Part shown: one piece after another, positions 25,767 to 34,544 of the stretch
How the letters are laid out: each line of letters starts with the position of its first letter
Numbering within the stretch: position 1 is the first letter of the stretch
Source of the DNA: Candidatus Laterigemmans baculatus
Lineage (GTDB): Bacteria > Planctomycetota > Planctomycetia > Pirellulales > Pirellulaceae
Length of the DNA: 64,000 nucleotides
Assembly (NCBI RefSeq): GCF_010367455.1
Contig: NZ_WRPR01000005.1
Location: forward strand, 20,296 to 84,295
Reading direction: 5' to 3'
Notes under the pieces: generated by a model
Seen by the model: the letters and a program-made list of their open reading frames with translations, nothing else
Databases searched by the model: none
Told to the model about the DNA's origin: nothing
Program-made: the position numbers and the translations under genes

Positions 25767-26666
25767 CTACATCTGCGTCGGGCTCAGGCTGGCCGACTGA
25801 GGGAGATAGATCTTCTCGGCCATCGAAAGTTCGCCGGCATTCTGGAGTCGAAACACCTCCTGGACCGCAGCGATCTGCTGTTCCACATTCACCAACGAGC
25901 GCTCGCGATAGATTTGCGCCGCCGAGCGTTGCATTGCCGTAATGCAAGACCGCATCATATGATTCGCCCAAATCACCACACTGATTCCTACTTCTTCAAA
26001 CACCGAAGTCGGCGTGGCGTAATACATCGTGGGCACAATCACCACGGGGCAGGTATCCCGCCAGCGATGCATGAATTCCAACACTTCATCGGCGGTCGAA
26101 ATTTTGCTATGGATCAAGAGTGCATCAGCCCCCGCGGCATGATAGGCCTCGGCCCGCCGCAGCGTTTCCTCCATTCCCCACCCAGCGATCAATGCCTCGG
26201 TGCGGGCGACGACGACAAAATCTCCATCCTCTTGCGAGTCCTTCGCCGCCTTGATCTTGCCGACGAACTCGTCCACTTCCGCCAGAGGTTGCTGTTCACC
26301 ATTGATAAAGGAGTTGGTTTTCGGAAACAGTTTGTCCTCGATGCACATCCCGGCGACACCGCGTTGCTCCAGCTTGTGCACAAGTCGGCGGACATTATTG
26401 AAGTTGCCGTAGCCGGTGTCGGCGTCGAGTAGGATTGGTATCTTGATCGCGTCGCTCATAAATTCGACCACCTCGAGTACCTGAGTCCAGCTGGCCTCGT
26501 TGCTATCGCGAACGCCGAGTGCCGCGGACATCGACAGCCCGCTCGCCCAGACGCCAGCGAACCCCGCCTCCTCGGCGATCCGGGCACTGAGGCCGTTATG
26601 GGATTCCATCAGAAACTCGGTGTTCCCCGAGCGGAGCAATCGCTGGAGCTGCGTCGACTTCTTCAT
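25767..26666 (-). CDS. pepM: phosphoenolpyruvate phosphomutase (phosphonate biosynthesis entry enzyme)
   Basis: 299 residues; converts PEP to phosphonopyruvate, forming the C-P bond. The diagnostic EDKx5NS motif is present as [10 protein letters not shown] (110-119), which separates PEP mutases from the isocitrate lyase and methylisocitrate lyase relatives. [21 protein letters not shown] (39-60 region) and DADTGYGN (81-88) match the Mg/substrate site. The reaction strongly favours PEP, so an exergonic follow-up step is needed; no phosphonopyruvate decarboxylase or aminotransferase lies nearby. The next gene upstream in the operon encodes a D-2-hydroxyacid dehydrogenase, which could reduce phosphonopyruvate. 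Confidence 0.9.
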   Translation of the reverse strand: MKKSTQLQRLLRSGNTEFLMESHNGLSARIAEEAGFAGVWASGLSMSAALGVRDSNEASWTQVLEVVEFMSDAIKIPILLDADTGYGNFNNVRRLVHKLEQRGVAGMCIEDKLFPKTNSFINGEQQPLAEVDEFVGKIKAAKDSQEDGDFVVVARTEALIAGWGMEETLRRAEAYHAAGADALLIHSKISTADEVLEFMHRWRDTCPVVIVPTMYYATPTSVFEEVGISVVIWANHMMRSCITAMQRSAAQIYRERSLVNVEQQIAAVQEVFRLQNAGELSMAEKIYLPQSASLSPTQM

Positions 26667-26727
26667 GGCACCTGATCCCCTACCTACGAAACAAAACCAT
26701 CACGCAATTCTTCCGAAGCATCCTGCG

Positions 26728-27684
26728 TCATTTGGCTGGCGCGGCGACCGCATCATCGAGGCGGGGCTCCTCCGATCGAGCTCGAATGATCTGTACGATC
26801 CGGCGGCCAATCTCTTTTTGGGTGTCGCGAGTCGAAGCTCCGATGTGGGGTGTCAGCAAAACCTGTGGCAGGCTCGCCAAACCCGAGATCGCTCCCTCTC
26901 CCTCCCGCTCGTGCACATCCAACCCGGCACCTCGGAGGTGGCCGCTCTGGAGCACCTCGAGCAGCGCTCGTTCATCCACCACGCCCCCGCGTGCCAGGTT
27001 CACCAAAAAGGCCCCTCGCTTCATCCGTCGCAAGGCAGCGGAATCCAGCAGGTTCCGTGTCGATTCGAGTAGCGGAACATGGATGCTGAGGAAATCCGCC
27101 TCTTCCAGAACCTTGTCAAAATTGGCCAGGCGGATGCCTCGCTGGGCAAGGCGATTTGCAACTGCCGGGGAGGGCTCGTCGACACATCCCTGCACTTCCA
27201 TCCCCCAGGCCGCGCCCATCTCTCCGACACAAGCTCCGATGTTTCCACAGCCGATGATACCGAGCACCTTATCGCGGAGCAGAAACCCTTCCAGCTCGCT
27301 CTTCGCCCAACGTCCCTTCCGGAGCAGCGCGTCGGCCTGGGGGATCTGCCGAGCCAAGGAAAGCATCAACGCAAAGGCGAGTTCGGCAACCGCCCGCGCG
27401 CCCGGCTCCGGAATCCGCACAAACTCGATTGCTTGTCGGTGGACATAATCCAGGTCGACGTTGTCACACCCGGAGCCCGCTCGAATGAGCAATCGCAAGC
27501 GGTTCGATCGCCGCATCACATCAGCGGTGATTTGCACACCGCTGCGGAAGATAATCGCATCGCAGCCAGTACCCATTTCCGCCAACCGCTCCGGAGCGCA
27601 CCCCCGCGCGTCGACGATCTCGTGATCCCGCTGGAGCTTCTCGAGCGCCTCTCCATCGACACTGCTCGCGATCAACAATCTCAT
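26728..27684 (-). CDS. D-isomer-specific 2-hydroxyacid dehydrogenase
   Basis: 318 residues, NAD(P)-dependent. NAD-binding GIIGCGNIGACVG (142-154); catalytic R232 in NLARGGVVDE, the Glu in DVHEREG (about 259-261) and H280 in LTPHIGAST are all present, so it should be active. Such enzymes reduce 2-oxo acids or oxidise 2-hydroxyacids (SerA, VanH and related). Between PEP mutase and the other locus genes, reduction of phosphonopyruvate to phosphonolactate is a reasonable inference; 3-phosphoglycerate oxidation is the default alternative. Its start overlaps the stop of the following kinase-like gene (ATGA). Confidence 0.9.
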   Translation of the reverse strand: MRLLIASSVDGEALEKLQRDHEIVDARGCAPERLAEMGTGCDAIIFRSGVQITADVMRRSNRLRLLIRAGSGCDNVDLDYVHRQAIEFVRIPEPGARAVAELAFALMLSLARQIPQADALLRKGRWAKSELEGFLLRDKVLGIIGCGNIGACVGEMGAAWGMEVQGCVDEPSPAVANRLAQRGIRLANFDKVLEEADFLSIHVPLLESTRNLLDSAALRRMKRGAFLVNLARGGVVDERALLEVLQSGHLRGAGLDVHEREGEGAISGLASLPQVLLTPHIGASTRDTQKEIGRRIVQIIRARSEEPRLDDAVAAPAK

Positions 27685-28388
27685 GTTCCGGATCCTCCAG
27701 CCAAGGACGGTCTGCCAACCTGGTAGCCTTCGATGATGCTCCGCGCTTGCTGAACGACCATTTCCAGCGGGAGAGCCGCATCGATCACGAAAAAATGCTT
27801 GAACTGCGATTTCAATTGGCGGTACTCGAGGCAGCGCCGCTCCAGCTCGTCCACGGTTCCCTCACCTTTGCGACCGAGCATCTGCTCGGGTGATGCCTCG
27901 AGCACGATCAGCAGATCGGGTCGGCGGTAAAGCGTTTTTAGAAGCCAACCATGCATTCGCTGGACAACCCCCCGGTCATCCTCCGGCGGCGCCACATCGT
28001 AGGCGTAGTAGTCGCAGAAAAAATCTCGATCACATAACACCAACCGGCCCCGCATCCGCCAGTACCAACAAACCGATTGGCGGAAAATCTCCTCACCCAT
28101 CAAGTTCAAAAGCCGCAAATCTGATTTGCCGTTGCGGATCAAACCTTTGATTCTATTTTTCGTTTGAGGATCTTTGCGTCGCACCCCTCGGCTCATATCT
28201 GGCCGCTTACCCCGCCACCGCTTCATCTCCAGCCACAGACGTGTCGTCGGCAGCAGCACATTGCTACACTCGAGATTGATCCCCATATAGACGTACTGGG
28301 CTGGAGTCTGCAGGGCGACCACCAGCTCGCGGCAGACGGTGGTTTTTCCCGCTCCATCCGGCCCCACCATTGCTACGGTGAATCCCAT
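27681..28388 (-). CDS. thymidylate-kinase-like P-loop kinase of polysaccharide locus
   Basis: 235 residues. Walker A GPDGAGKTT (9-17) at the N-terminus, CDRDFFCDYYAYDV in the place of the TMK DR(Y/F) motif, and LLIVLEASPEQMLGRKGE toward the C-terminus. Kinases of this type occur in exopolysaccharide loci rather than in nucleotide metabolism; they probably phosphorylate a sugar or another small molecule. Overlaps the dehydrogenase start by four bases. Confidence 0.82.
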   Translation of the reverse strand: MGFTVAMVGPDGAGKTTVCRELVVALQTPAQYVYMGINLECSNVLLPTTRLWLEMKRWRGKRPDMSRGVRRKDPQTKNRIKGLIRNGKSDLRLLNLMGEEIFRQSVCWYWRMRGRLVLCDRDFFCDYYAYDVAPPEDDRGVVQRMHGWLLKTLYRRPDLLIVLEASPEQMLGRKGEGTVDELERRCLEYRQLKSQFKHFFVIDAALPLEMVVQQARSIIEGYQVGRPSLAGGSGT

Positions 28389-28403
28389 GTTTATCTCCCT
28401 CTC

Positions 28404-29546
28404 CTACAACGAGCCGGCGGCGGCGAGCGGCTTGCTGGCGACGACTCTCTCCACTCCCACCACTCCTTCATCCATGACTCTGCGCAGCGTTCGAGGGCAA
28501 ACCGGGTAGGGATGCAGGACCAGCGAGGCGGGAAGGTGAGATAGCGCTTGGTTCAAACGCACGCCCACGATTTCCGGCAACCGTTCGAGCAGCGGGCTGA
28601 TGCGGTCCGGGAACGCGAACCGGTAGCTGCGGTAGCAGGCCAGGACGCCTGAGAACTCCTCGAGCATCGAAAACCGCATCTGCGCAGCCACACGCTCGGC
28701 GGCGATCGGTCGCACCGTGTAGTCGGGCGCCCCATGGCTCACCACAAAGAACAGATGCTCGGCGGCTCCCCGGGCGCAACGCGCCTCGCCGAACAGTCGC
28801 TCCGGAGATACCTGCACATACCGCTGGCGGTGGATCAAATCGCTGACGCGTCGCAGCAGGCTCGACCGCCGAGCCACCGCTCCCGCGACCGACTCGGCCC
28901 AACGCAGCCCAACGAGCCGCAATCGTTCGCGACTGCGGAGGCGGCCCCAGATCTGAGGCAGCGAGGACAGGTGCCAATCCCAGAGGCGGATCGGCTCCGG
29001 AATCCCCACCATCTCGCTTCCATCGGCGGTGAGATAGATCCACTCATCGCCGATATACAATGCCCCTTGCTCCGCGTATCCCAGCAGCGATTCGGTTTTG
29101 CCACCCTTCGCCCAGCCCGTAATCAAGAGGTCACGACCTCGAGCGCGAACCGCCGAGGCATGGAGGGGAAGGTATCCTTTGGCGAGCGCTCTCAGGTTGA
29201 TCAGATCGAGAAGGTAAGGAACCGCTGGCACCGCGGAACCACAAACAATCTCCAGCGGCTCGCCGACTGCCTCCATCGGAATCCGCACCAGCACTCGCGA
29301 CTTCTGTTTGCCGCGGAGGACGTAGAACGCGCTCTCGTCGTAAGCAAACTCGCCATCACCCAGGTACCGCAGTGTCGACCGACTGGGCAGCTGCTCGCCG
29401 AACCGGATATGGATGTCCGCCTCTCCGCCCACCGGCACCCGCAGTCTCCCCAGCTGCCGACCCACCGCCGCCTCATCGCGCGCGGAAGCCCGGTGCAATC
29501 GCACCCGGACAATATCATCCAGCTGAAAATCGATTGAATCGCCCAT
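28404..29546 (-). CDS. HPr-kinase-related protein of polysaccharide locus
   Basis: 380 residues from MGDSIDFQLDDIVRV; the frame open from 29798 has no similarity in its first 84 codons. P-loop GWAKGGKT (144-151) follows LPLHASAVRARGRDLLITG, the HprK-type lead-in, then GDEWIYL in place of the second metal-binding motif. Related proteins accompany exopolysaccharide/exosortase loci in other bacteria. Substrate unknown. Upstream, 29547-29725 has no gene. Confidence 0.78.
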   Translation of the reverse strand: MGDSIDFQLDDIVRVRLHRASARDEAAVGRQLGRLRVPVGGEADIHIRFGEQLPSRSTLRYLGDGEFAYDESAFYVLRGKQKSRVLVRIPMEAVGEPLEIVCGSAVPAVPYLLDLINLRALAKGYLPLHASAVRARGRDLLITGWAKGGKTESLLGYAEQGALYIGDEWIYLTADGSEMVGIPEPIRLWDWHLSSLPQIWGRLRSRERLRLVGLRWAESVAGAVARRSSLLRRVSDLIHRQRYVQVSPERLFGEARCARGAAEHLFFVVSHGAPDYTVRPIAAERVAAQMRFSMLEEFSGVLACYRSYRFAFPDRISPLLERLPEIVGVRLNQALSHLPASLVLHPYPVCPRTLRRVMDEGVVGVERVVASKPLAAAGSL

Positions 29547-29725
29547 GCGTCTTATCCTTGCTTTCTCATCGGCATGACGACGTCGCGGCATCGAGGTGAT
29601 GAAGCACCGCCTTTCCGAAAGCCACACCAGCGGTCTCGGTCCGCTGCTGAGCGACGTCGCGAGTTGCCTCCGGATCGGGCCGGCTCGCTTCGCCCGGACC
29701 GTCCTCAATGCCGACCGAGGCGGCA

Positions 29726-30781
29726 TCACCTCTTGTCGAGTACATAAGCCCAACCTGTATTTTTTCCGTGTCCCCACACGTCGTGGCCTTCGGACCACTG
29801 CGTTTCGTATGCCTCATCTAGAAACGGCAGCATCCATCGATCATCTCCCTTCGCTGCCCATACCCCACCGAGCCTTTCTTGCAATGCATAGGCCGCGCGG
29901 TAGAGGGCTCGATCTCCGATATGCCAGATCGGCATGTCCTGCCGCTCCAGGATGCGAGCGGCCATGATTTGGCCTTGCAACACTTCCCAGGCGTAGCCGG
30001 TGTAGACCGGCTGGGGACGGAAGCTGTCGCCGCGCCGCATGTCATCGGGCACCAGTCCGTCCACCGATACTTCACCGATCTGAGCGCCCGCGGGATTGAT
30101 AAATCTCAGATCCGTCGGATCCGGATGCCAGGACAAATCGTCGCCGAAGCGATAGCCGGGATTCGGACCTACGATTCCCCGAACCCAGTAATCGCGAAGC
30201 GCCGCAAGTCGGACTCGGTCACCCAGATAGACGTCGATGGCACACAGCGTCCCAAAGGCATGCGAACCCCAGTTGTTCGGTCGACGGTGGAACATCGTCC
30301 GCAGCGTTCGCCCATCGCCCCCTTCCCAAACGTCGGCAATCTGCCGTAGCCATGCCTCGAATTCAGTTGTCCGGTACTGCACCAAATCAGCGGCCATGAC
30401 GTACGCACCCGTCTCCCGGGCCCACGCGAGCGTTCTCCCCGCTGGACGGCCCCGGGCGATTAGCGCTTCGAGCGACTCGACGACTTTAGCGCGGAACCGC
30501 GTGTCGCCAGTCCGCGCAAAGACGATCGCCGCCGCCAGGACGCGCGTATTCGTGCGATCGTCCTTGTCCGACACATCGGGCCGAGACGTGTCCTGATTCG
30601 CTGCTTCGAAAACCGCCTCCCAGGCCGGCCCCTGTATCGGCTTCGCCCGGAGTTCTTCGGGGCTGGTCCAGATACCGATCGTCTGCGGCGGCGCGGAGGC
30701 AGCGACGGCCGCACTGGCAAGCAATCCGCACCAGGCGAGCAAGGCGGTGAACCATCGAACATTCCAGCCTAAACACGGCAT
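29726..30781 (-). CDS. exported alginate-lyase-like protein
   Basis: 351 residues with a signal peptide (FTALLAWCGLLASAAVAASA). The alpha/alpha-toroid domain of the alginate lyase superfamily is suggested by NNWGSHAFGTLCAIDVYLGD (in place of the family NNHG motif, with His shifted by two) and the C-terminal WGHGKNTGWAYVLDKR. It would cleave uronic-acid polysaccharide in the periplasm, either trimming or recycling the product of this locus. The substitution in the NNHG motif makes activity uncertain. Its start overlaps the sulfotransferase 3' end by 13 bases. Confidence 0.8.
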   Translation of the reverse strand: MPCLGWNVRWFTALLAWCGLLASAAVAASAPPQTIGIWTSPEELRAKPIQGPAWEAVFEAANQDTSRPDVSDKDDRTNTRVLAAAIVFARTGDTRFRAKVVESLEALIARGRPAGRTLAWARETGAYVMAADLVQYRTTEFEAWLRQIADVWEGGDGRTLRTMFHRRPNNWGSHAFGTLCAIDVYLGDRVRLAALRDYWVRGIVGPNPGYRFGDDLSWHPDPTDLRFINPAGAQIGEVSVDGLVPDDMRRGDSFRPQPVYTGYAWEVLQGQIMAARILERQDMPIWHIGDRALYRAAYALQERLGGVWAAKGDDRWMLPFLDEAYETQWSEGHDVWGHGKNTGWAYVLDKR

Positions 30782-31635
30782 GAGATTGAGTCCTTCTCAT
30801 AATTCCACGTGCGGGCGCACTGCGTGCCGAGCAGATGATCCAGCCGGGCAACCTCGGGCGCAAAAAGCTCACGAAGCCGCTGACGGGTTTCGGGCCGCAT
30901 CTTGGGCTTCGTCTCCGGGGTGTACTGCCGGTACAGCAGATTGCGGATCCATGCCGAAGTCTTCACACGACCGACAATCTTTTTCACTCCGGCACGCTTG
31001 GCGAGCTTCGAAACCCGCTTGGCCATCTGCGCCATTCGTTTGGAACGCGGCACCCCCGCCGGCATCAGTTTGTTGTTCTGCAGTCCAGCAGCGATTGGAC
31101 GCGGCTGGACCTCCAAGAACGCGTAGATCTTCTGAGAAAACTCTACCGGCTGAGTTGCCAAATCATCGAACAGGGCGACGTGGATCTGCTCGCGGGGGAA
31201 ATGGTTCAGGTACCGCTGCAGCTGCGTGCCATAGCGTCCAATGTCGATCAACTCGGGAACCCGCTCGAGCTCGTCTTCGAAGCTGCCCGCGAAGCGTCCG
31301 TTCTTGACCCCATCGAGATAATCGGAGAAGGCTCGCTCGACTGGATCGCGGACGCAGGCGATCAGCTTTACCTCCGGCAGGTCTTGTGCGATCCGCCGAC
31401 ATGCCGGGCTCGATGCCATATAGGTGTGCGAGATTTCACCGACAGCGAGGTGCTGGCGCGAGGGTGCAAACTGGGACTGGTACCAGTCCCAGCCGCGATC
31501 GTAGTGAGCACAAAAGTAGTACGTTCCCTTTCCCGGCGCCGTGTAGATTTCGGGATGGTCCTGGAGCAGCTTGAAGATCCAAGTCGACCCCGCTTTGCTG
31601 GTGCCGATGTAGAGGAAGTTAGGACACATGATCAT
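30769..31635 (-). CDS. sulfotransferase
   Basis: 288 residues. The PAPS 5'-phosphosulfate loop is TSKAGSTW (12-19) after MIMCPNFLYIG, and the 3'-phosphate region is ACVRDPVERAFSDYLDG. FDDLATQPVEFSQKIYAFLEV follows the family. It transfers sulfate from PAPS, most likely to a sugar hydroxyl of the exopolysaccharide; sulfated polymers are common in planctomycetes. No PAPS synthesis genes are nearby. Overlaps the preceding phosphotransferase stop by four bases (ATGA) and the lyase start by 13. Confidence 0.9.
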   Translation of the reverse strand: MIMCPNFLYIGTSKAGSTWIFKLLQDHPEIYTAPGKGTYYFCAHYDRGWDWYQSQFAPSRQHLAVGEISHTYMASSPACRRIAQDLPEVKLIACVRDPVERAFSDYLDGVKNGRFAGSFEDELERVPELIDIGRYGTQLQRYLNHFPREQIHVALFDDLATQPVEFSQKIYAFLEVQPRPIAAGLQNNKLMPAGVPRSKRMAQMAKRVSKLAKRAGVKKIVGRVKTSAWIRNLLYRQYTPETKPKMRPETRQRLRELFAPEVARLDHLLGTQCARTWNYEKDSISCRV

Positions 31636-32963
31636 TGCACGGCCTCACGTGCTGGCAGGTAGGCAGCCGACAGAGAGGGAGCTGACGAAGCGGTCCGCGT
31701 TTCCGCCAGCAGATGGGTAATCCGGTCATGCAAAAATCTTTTGGACCATACCGCTCGCCCCCCTTTCGCAAGGCGTTTCCAGCCACGAGCTTCGTGGAAG
31801 CGGTAGGTCATCGCGGCCCAGCGTTCCATCAGCGTCAGGCACTCGAACAGCCGAATCCGATCGAGCGGGATGCGATCGCCTTCGAAGTAACCGGAAAGAA
31901 ACTGCCGCTCGAAATGGGCCGCCAATTGGGGTCGGCATAGCAACCCATGGCTCAGCACTTGAGGGGCTGAAGCCTTGAGTGCCGTCAGGAACTGGCTGAG
32001 ATCTTCATAGATGGGCGCTCGCCATCGGGCCAGCGTATCGATCACGCGAATCCGGCCGGTAGGGCCGGCGAGCACGTTCCGCGGCGCATAATCCCCGTGC
32101 CCTAAACCCAGTGGGAACCGTGGCGGCAAGATGGCGGTCGCCCTCGCCGTCAATTCCAATCCCAGCCGGGCAAGCGAACCGTCTCGAGTCGCTCGCGCGA
32201 GAAACTCGCAGAGCCGGGCCAGCGGATCGAGGAACTCCTCGCGAGATCCGCCTCGTGGCTGTGTGTGCTCGAGAGCGGGAAGCTCGTGATAGCGGCGGAG
32301 CCAAGCACCGGCATTGCGGAGGGCTTGATCGAGCGGTCCTCCCGGAGCGTGGCGCGACGGGCGGAGCGATGCCCAGAATAGCCAGCGGCCTAAGCTCTTC
32401 TCACTGACCTTCTCCAGCACCAACGATTGCTGATCGGGTAACAATTCGAGCACTCGCACCGCTCCGAACCGAGGATCATCGAGCCCAGCAACGTGCTGCT
32501 CGATCGCCGACATCGCTCGAAACTCGAAGCGGCTCTTCCATTCCGGCTGGGCCTTGGGAAACAGACGGGGCCGATCGTCCGCCACCGGTTCCGCAGCCGA
32601 GCGCTTCTGCGTCGAGGGTTTCTGCGCCGAGGGTTGTTTGACCAGAATCCGGTGCTCGGCTTCCCCAACTCCCACGGCAAATTCGAGCAGCGTTGAATTG
32701 ATCCGCCGGCTCGTCCGCCGCAGTTCGACGCGAACCGCCGCGCCGGTCGTACCAGGACCCTGCGCGCCAGGACTTTGCGCGCCAGGACTTTGCGCGCCAG
32801 GACTTTGCGCGCCAGGACTTTGCGCGCCAGGACTTTGCGCGCCAGGACTTTGCGCGCCAAGACTTTGGGAAACAGGACTTTGGGGGCCAGGACTTTGGGG
32901 GCCCGCGAAGTACGCTCGCGCATGGTGCCGCAGGTAATCGGTCAAATCGAGGGAAGAGTCCAT
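31632..32963 (-). CDS. APH-family phosphotransferase with (GAQSP)n insertion
   Basis: 443 residues from MDSSLDLTDYLRHHARAY. After about 20 residues comes a pure tandem repeat of roughly 11 pentapeptides (GPQSP, GAQSP), then the aminoglycoside-phosphotransferase/choline-kinase fold: LGHGDYAPRNVL with catalytic Asp and metal Asn, and VIDTLARWRAPIYEDL. A second, shorter repeat (SAQKPSTQKRSA) lies near residue 120. Kinases of this fold occur in surface polysaccharide loci and may phosphorylate a sugar or lipid intermediate. Substrate unknown. Start chosen just after the flippase stop, seven bases away. Confidence 0.82.
   Translation of the reverse strand: MDSSLDLTDYLRHHARAYFAGPQSPGPQSPVSQSLGAQSPGAQSPGAQSPGAQSPGAQSPGAQSPGAQGPGTTGAAVRVELRRTSRRINSTLLEFAVGVGEAEHRILVKQPSAQKPSTQKRSAAEPVADDRPRLFPKAQPEWKSRFEFRAMSAIEQHVAGLDDPRFGAVRVLELLPDQQSLVLEKVSEKSLGRWLFWASLRPSRHAPGGPLDQALRNAGAWLRRYHELPALEHTQPRGGSREEFLDPLARLCEFLARATRDGSLARLGLELTARATAILPPRFPLGLGHGDYAPRNVLAGPTGRIRVIDTLARWRAPIYEDLSQFLTALKASAPQVLSHGLLCRPQLAAHFERQFLSGYFEGDRIPLDRIRLFECLTLMERWAAMTYRFHEARGWKRLAKGGRAVWSKRFLHDRITHLLAETRTASSAPSLSAAYLPAREAVQ
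32753..32907 (-). repeat. 15-bp minisatellite encoding (GAQSP)n
   Basis: About ten 15-bp units on the plus strand of the form GCGCCAGGACTTTGC; seven central units are almost identical, with outer units diverging (GGGGGCCAGGACTTT). This is the longest and purest coding repeat in the window and so the likeliest to vary in copy number. Confidence 0.95.
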
Positions 32964-32970
32964 GGGAAGC

Positions 32971-34521
32971 TCAACTCTGTCGCAGTCGGAGGCGATACGG
33001 GACTCGCAGAAATCGCTGCAGCTCTGGGAAGGTTGACTCCACATCCAGGTGCCGCAGATTCAGCCAGCTGACAATGGCAACGGTGCTGATCCCTAGCCCG
33101 ATCGCGACGGGCATCGACGGACGCAGCAGGGACTGAGCTAGCAACAGCAATAAGGCGCCGCTGACAAGGGTCGCGGCCGATTGTGCAAACCGAGCATCCA
33201 TGGCGGCCACATGGCCACCGCGGACCAGCACCACCTGGTGCAGGAGATTCTGGAGCAACAGCGTCCCACACGTGGCCCATGCTCCACCCACAGCACCATA
33301 GCGCGGAATCAAGATGCAATTGGCAGCGATCGCTAAGGTGGCAGCCGCCACGTCGATGATCACGATCGATCGGACGCGGTTGTAAACCCGCAGCGTCAAG
33401 GTATTGAAACCAAAAACGACATGCGCGTAGCAACCCAGGGAGAGGATCGCCAGGATGCTCGCGCTCCCCGCGTATCGATCGCCAAACAGCAGAGTCGTGG
33501 TCGGATAGGCCAAAGAAAACGTGGCGATAAACAGGGGAAACGTCAGCACCGCCAACCAAGTGGCGTTCTGCCAGTAGAGGTCGCTAATGCTGCGGTGATC
33601 ATCTCGGGCGAACAGGCGCGCCGCCGTCGGAACATACAATGTTTTGAAACTATCAAAAACAATCATGTTCAAGCGAGCCACGGGAAAAACAGCCCGAAAC
33701 GCTGCGACCGCTGCGCTGCCTACGAAAAACTCCAGCAGAAAAACAACCACCGCTGCCCGCGACATAAAGACCAAGTCCGAACTCAGCAGCGGGAGGCTGA
33801 ACCCATACACATCGCGAATGGGCAATTGGCACTGGCCCCAGGCAAAATGTTCCGCCAATCCCCGGCTCCGCAGCACTTGAAGCAACACCACCAGGGAGAT
33901 CATCAACCCCACGATTCCTGCACCTAAATAGGCAAATGCCAGCACCTGCACGTTGTTGCTGAACAGCATCACGGCGCAGACCGCAGCCAACTTCAGTAGG
34001 GGGCCGAGGAGATGCCGACGAAAGAAGACCGCTCGCGCTCCTGCAAAAACCGCCAGCATCTTTTCGATGACGCTCTCGAGCGCCTGCAAGGGAGCAAGCA
34101 CCACCAAGATCAGCAGCACCGCGAGCGAGAGCGGACTGCTGACAAGCTCCGCTCGGATGAATCCCTGCAGGGCAAAAAGACTTACGACGACCGCGGCTCC
34201 GAAGAGCGCGATGGAACCAAATCCGAGGAGGATGCCACCAAACAGCAGTCGATAATCTTTTTGCTCCTGATAGATGGGTAAATACCGGCTGAGCCCCTTC
34301 CCCAACCCCAGCTCGATCAACGTCGAAAGCAATGCGACGGTGGCCAGCGCATAGGCAAAAGCCCCAAAATCCCCAACCGTCAGCATTCGCACGATCAATA
34401 CTTGGACCACGAAGTTGATCACGACTGACAGTCCACGTCCCAACAGGAGTAAGCTCGATCCCCGCACGTGTTTCCGTGTGCTCTTCAGGGGCGCGGGAGT
34501 GGATTCAGTCGAGCGGGGCAT
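32971..34521 (-). CDS. polysaccharide flippase, Wzx type (MATE/MVF superfamily)
   Basis: 516 residues from MPRSTESTPAPLKSTRKHVRGS; about 12-14 hydrophobic helices throughout, beginning LLLLGRGLSVVINFVVQVLIVRMLTVGDFGAFAYA, the Wzx-family opening. Moves undecaprenyl-linked oligosaccharide across the inner membrane for Wzy polymerisation. The longer frame from 34896 overlaps the polymerase gene and is not used. 23 bases after the polymerase stop. Confidence 0.92.
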   Translation of the reverse strand: MPRSTESTPAPLKSTRKHVRGSSLLLLGRGLSVVINFVVQVLIVRMLTVGDFGAFAYALATVALLSTLIELGLGKGLSRYLPIYQEQKDYRLLFGGILLGFGSIALFGAAVVVSLFALQGFIRAELVSSPLSLAVLLILVVLAPLQALESVIEKMLAVFAGARAVFFRRHLLGPLLKLAAVCAVMLFSNNVQVLAFAYLGAGIVGLMISLVVLLQVLRSRGLAEHFAWGQCQLPIRDVYGFSLPLLSSDLVFMSRAAVVVFLLEFFVGSAAVAAFRAVFPVARLNMIVFDSFKTLYVPTAARLFARDDHRSISDLYWQNATWLAVLTFPLFIATFSLAYPTTTLLFGDRYAGSASILAILSLGCYAHVVFGFNTLTLRVYNRVRSIVIIDVAAATLAIAANCILIPRYGAVGGAWATCGTLLLQNLLHQVVLVRGGHVAAMDARFAQSAATLVSGALLLLLAQSLLRPSMPVAIGLGISTVAIVSWLNLRHLDVESTFPELQRFLRVPYRLRLRQS

Positions 34522-34544
34522 TCCGAGCGGATCCTTGCGGGGCG

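Noticed and set aside
32753..32907. CRISPR-like array
   Set aside because: Units are contiguous 15-mers with no spacers, and in frame with an enzyme gene.
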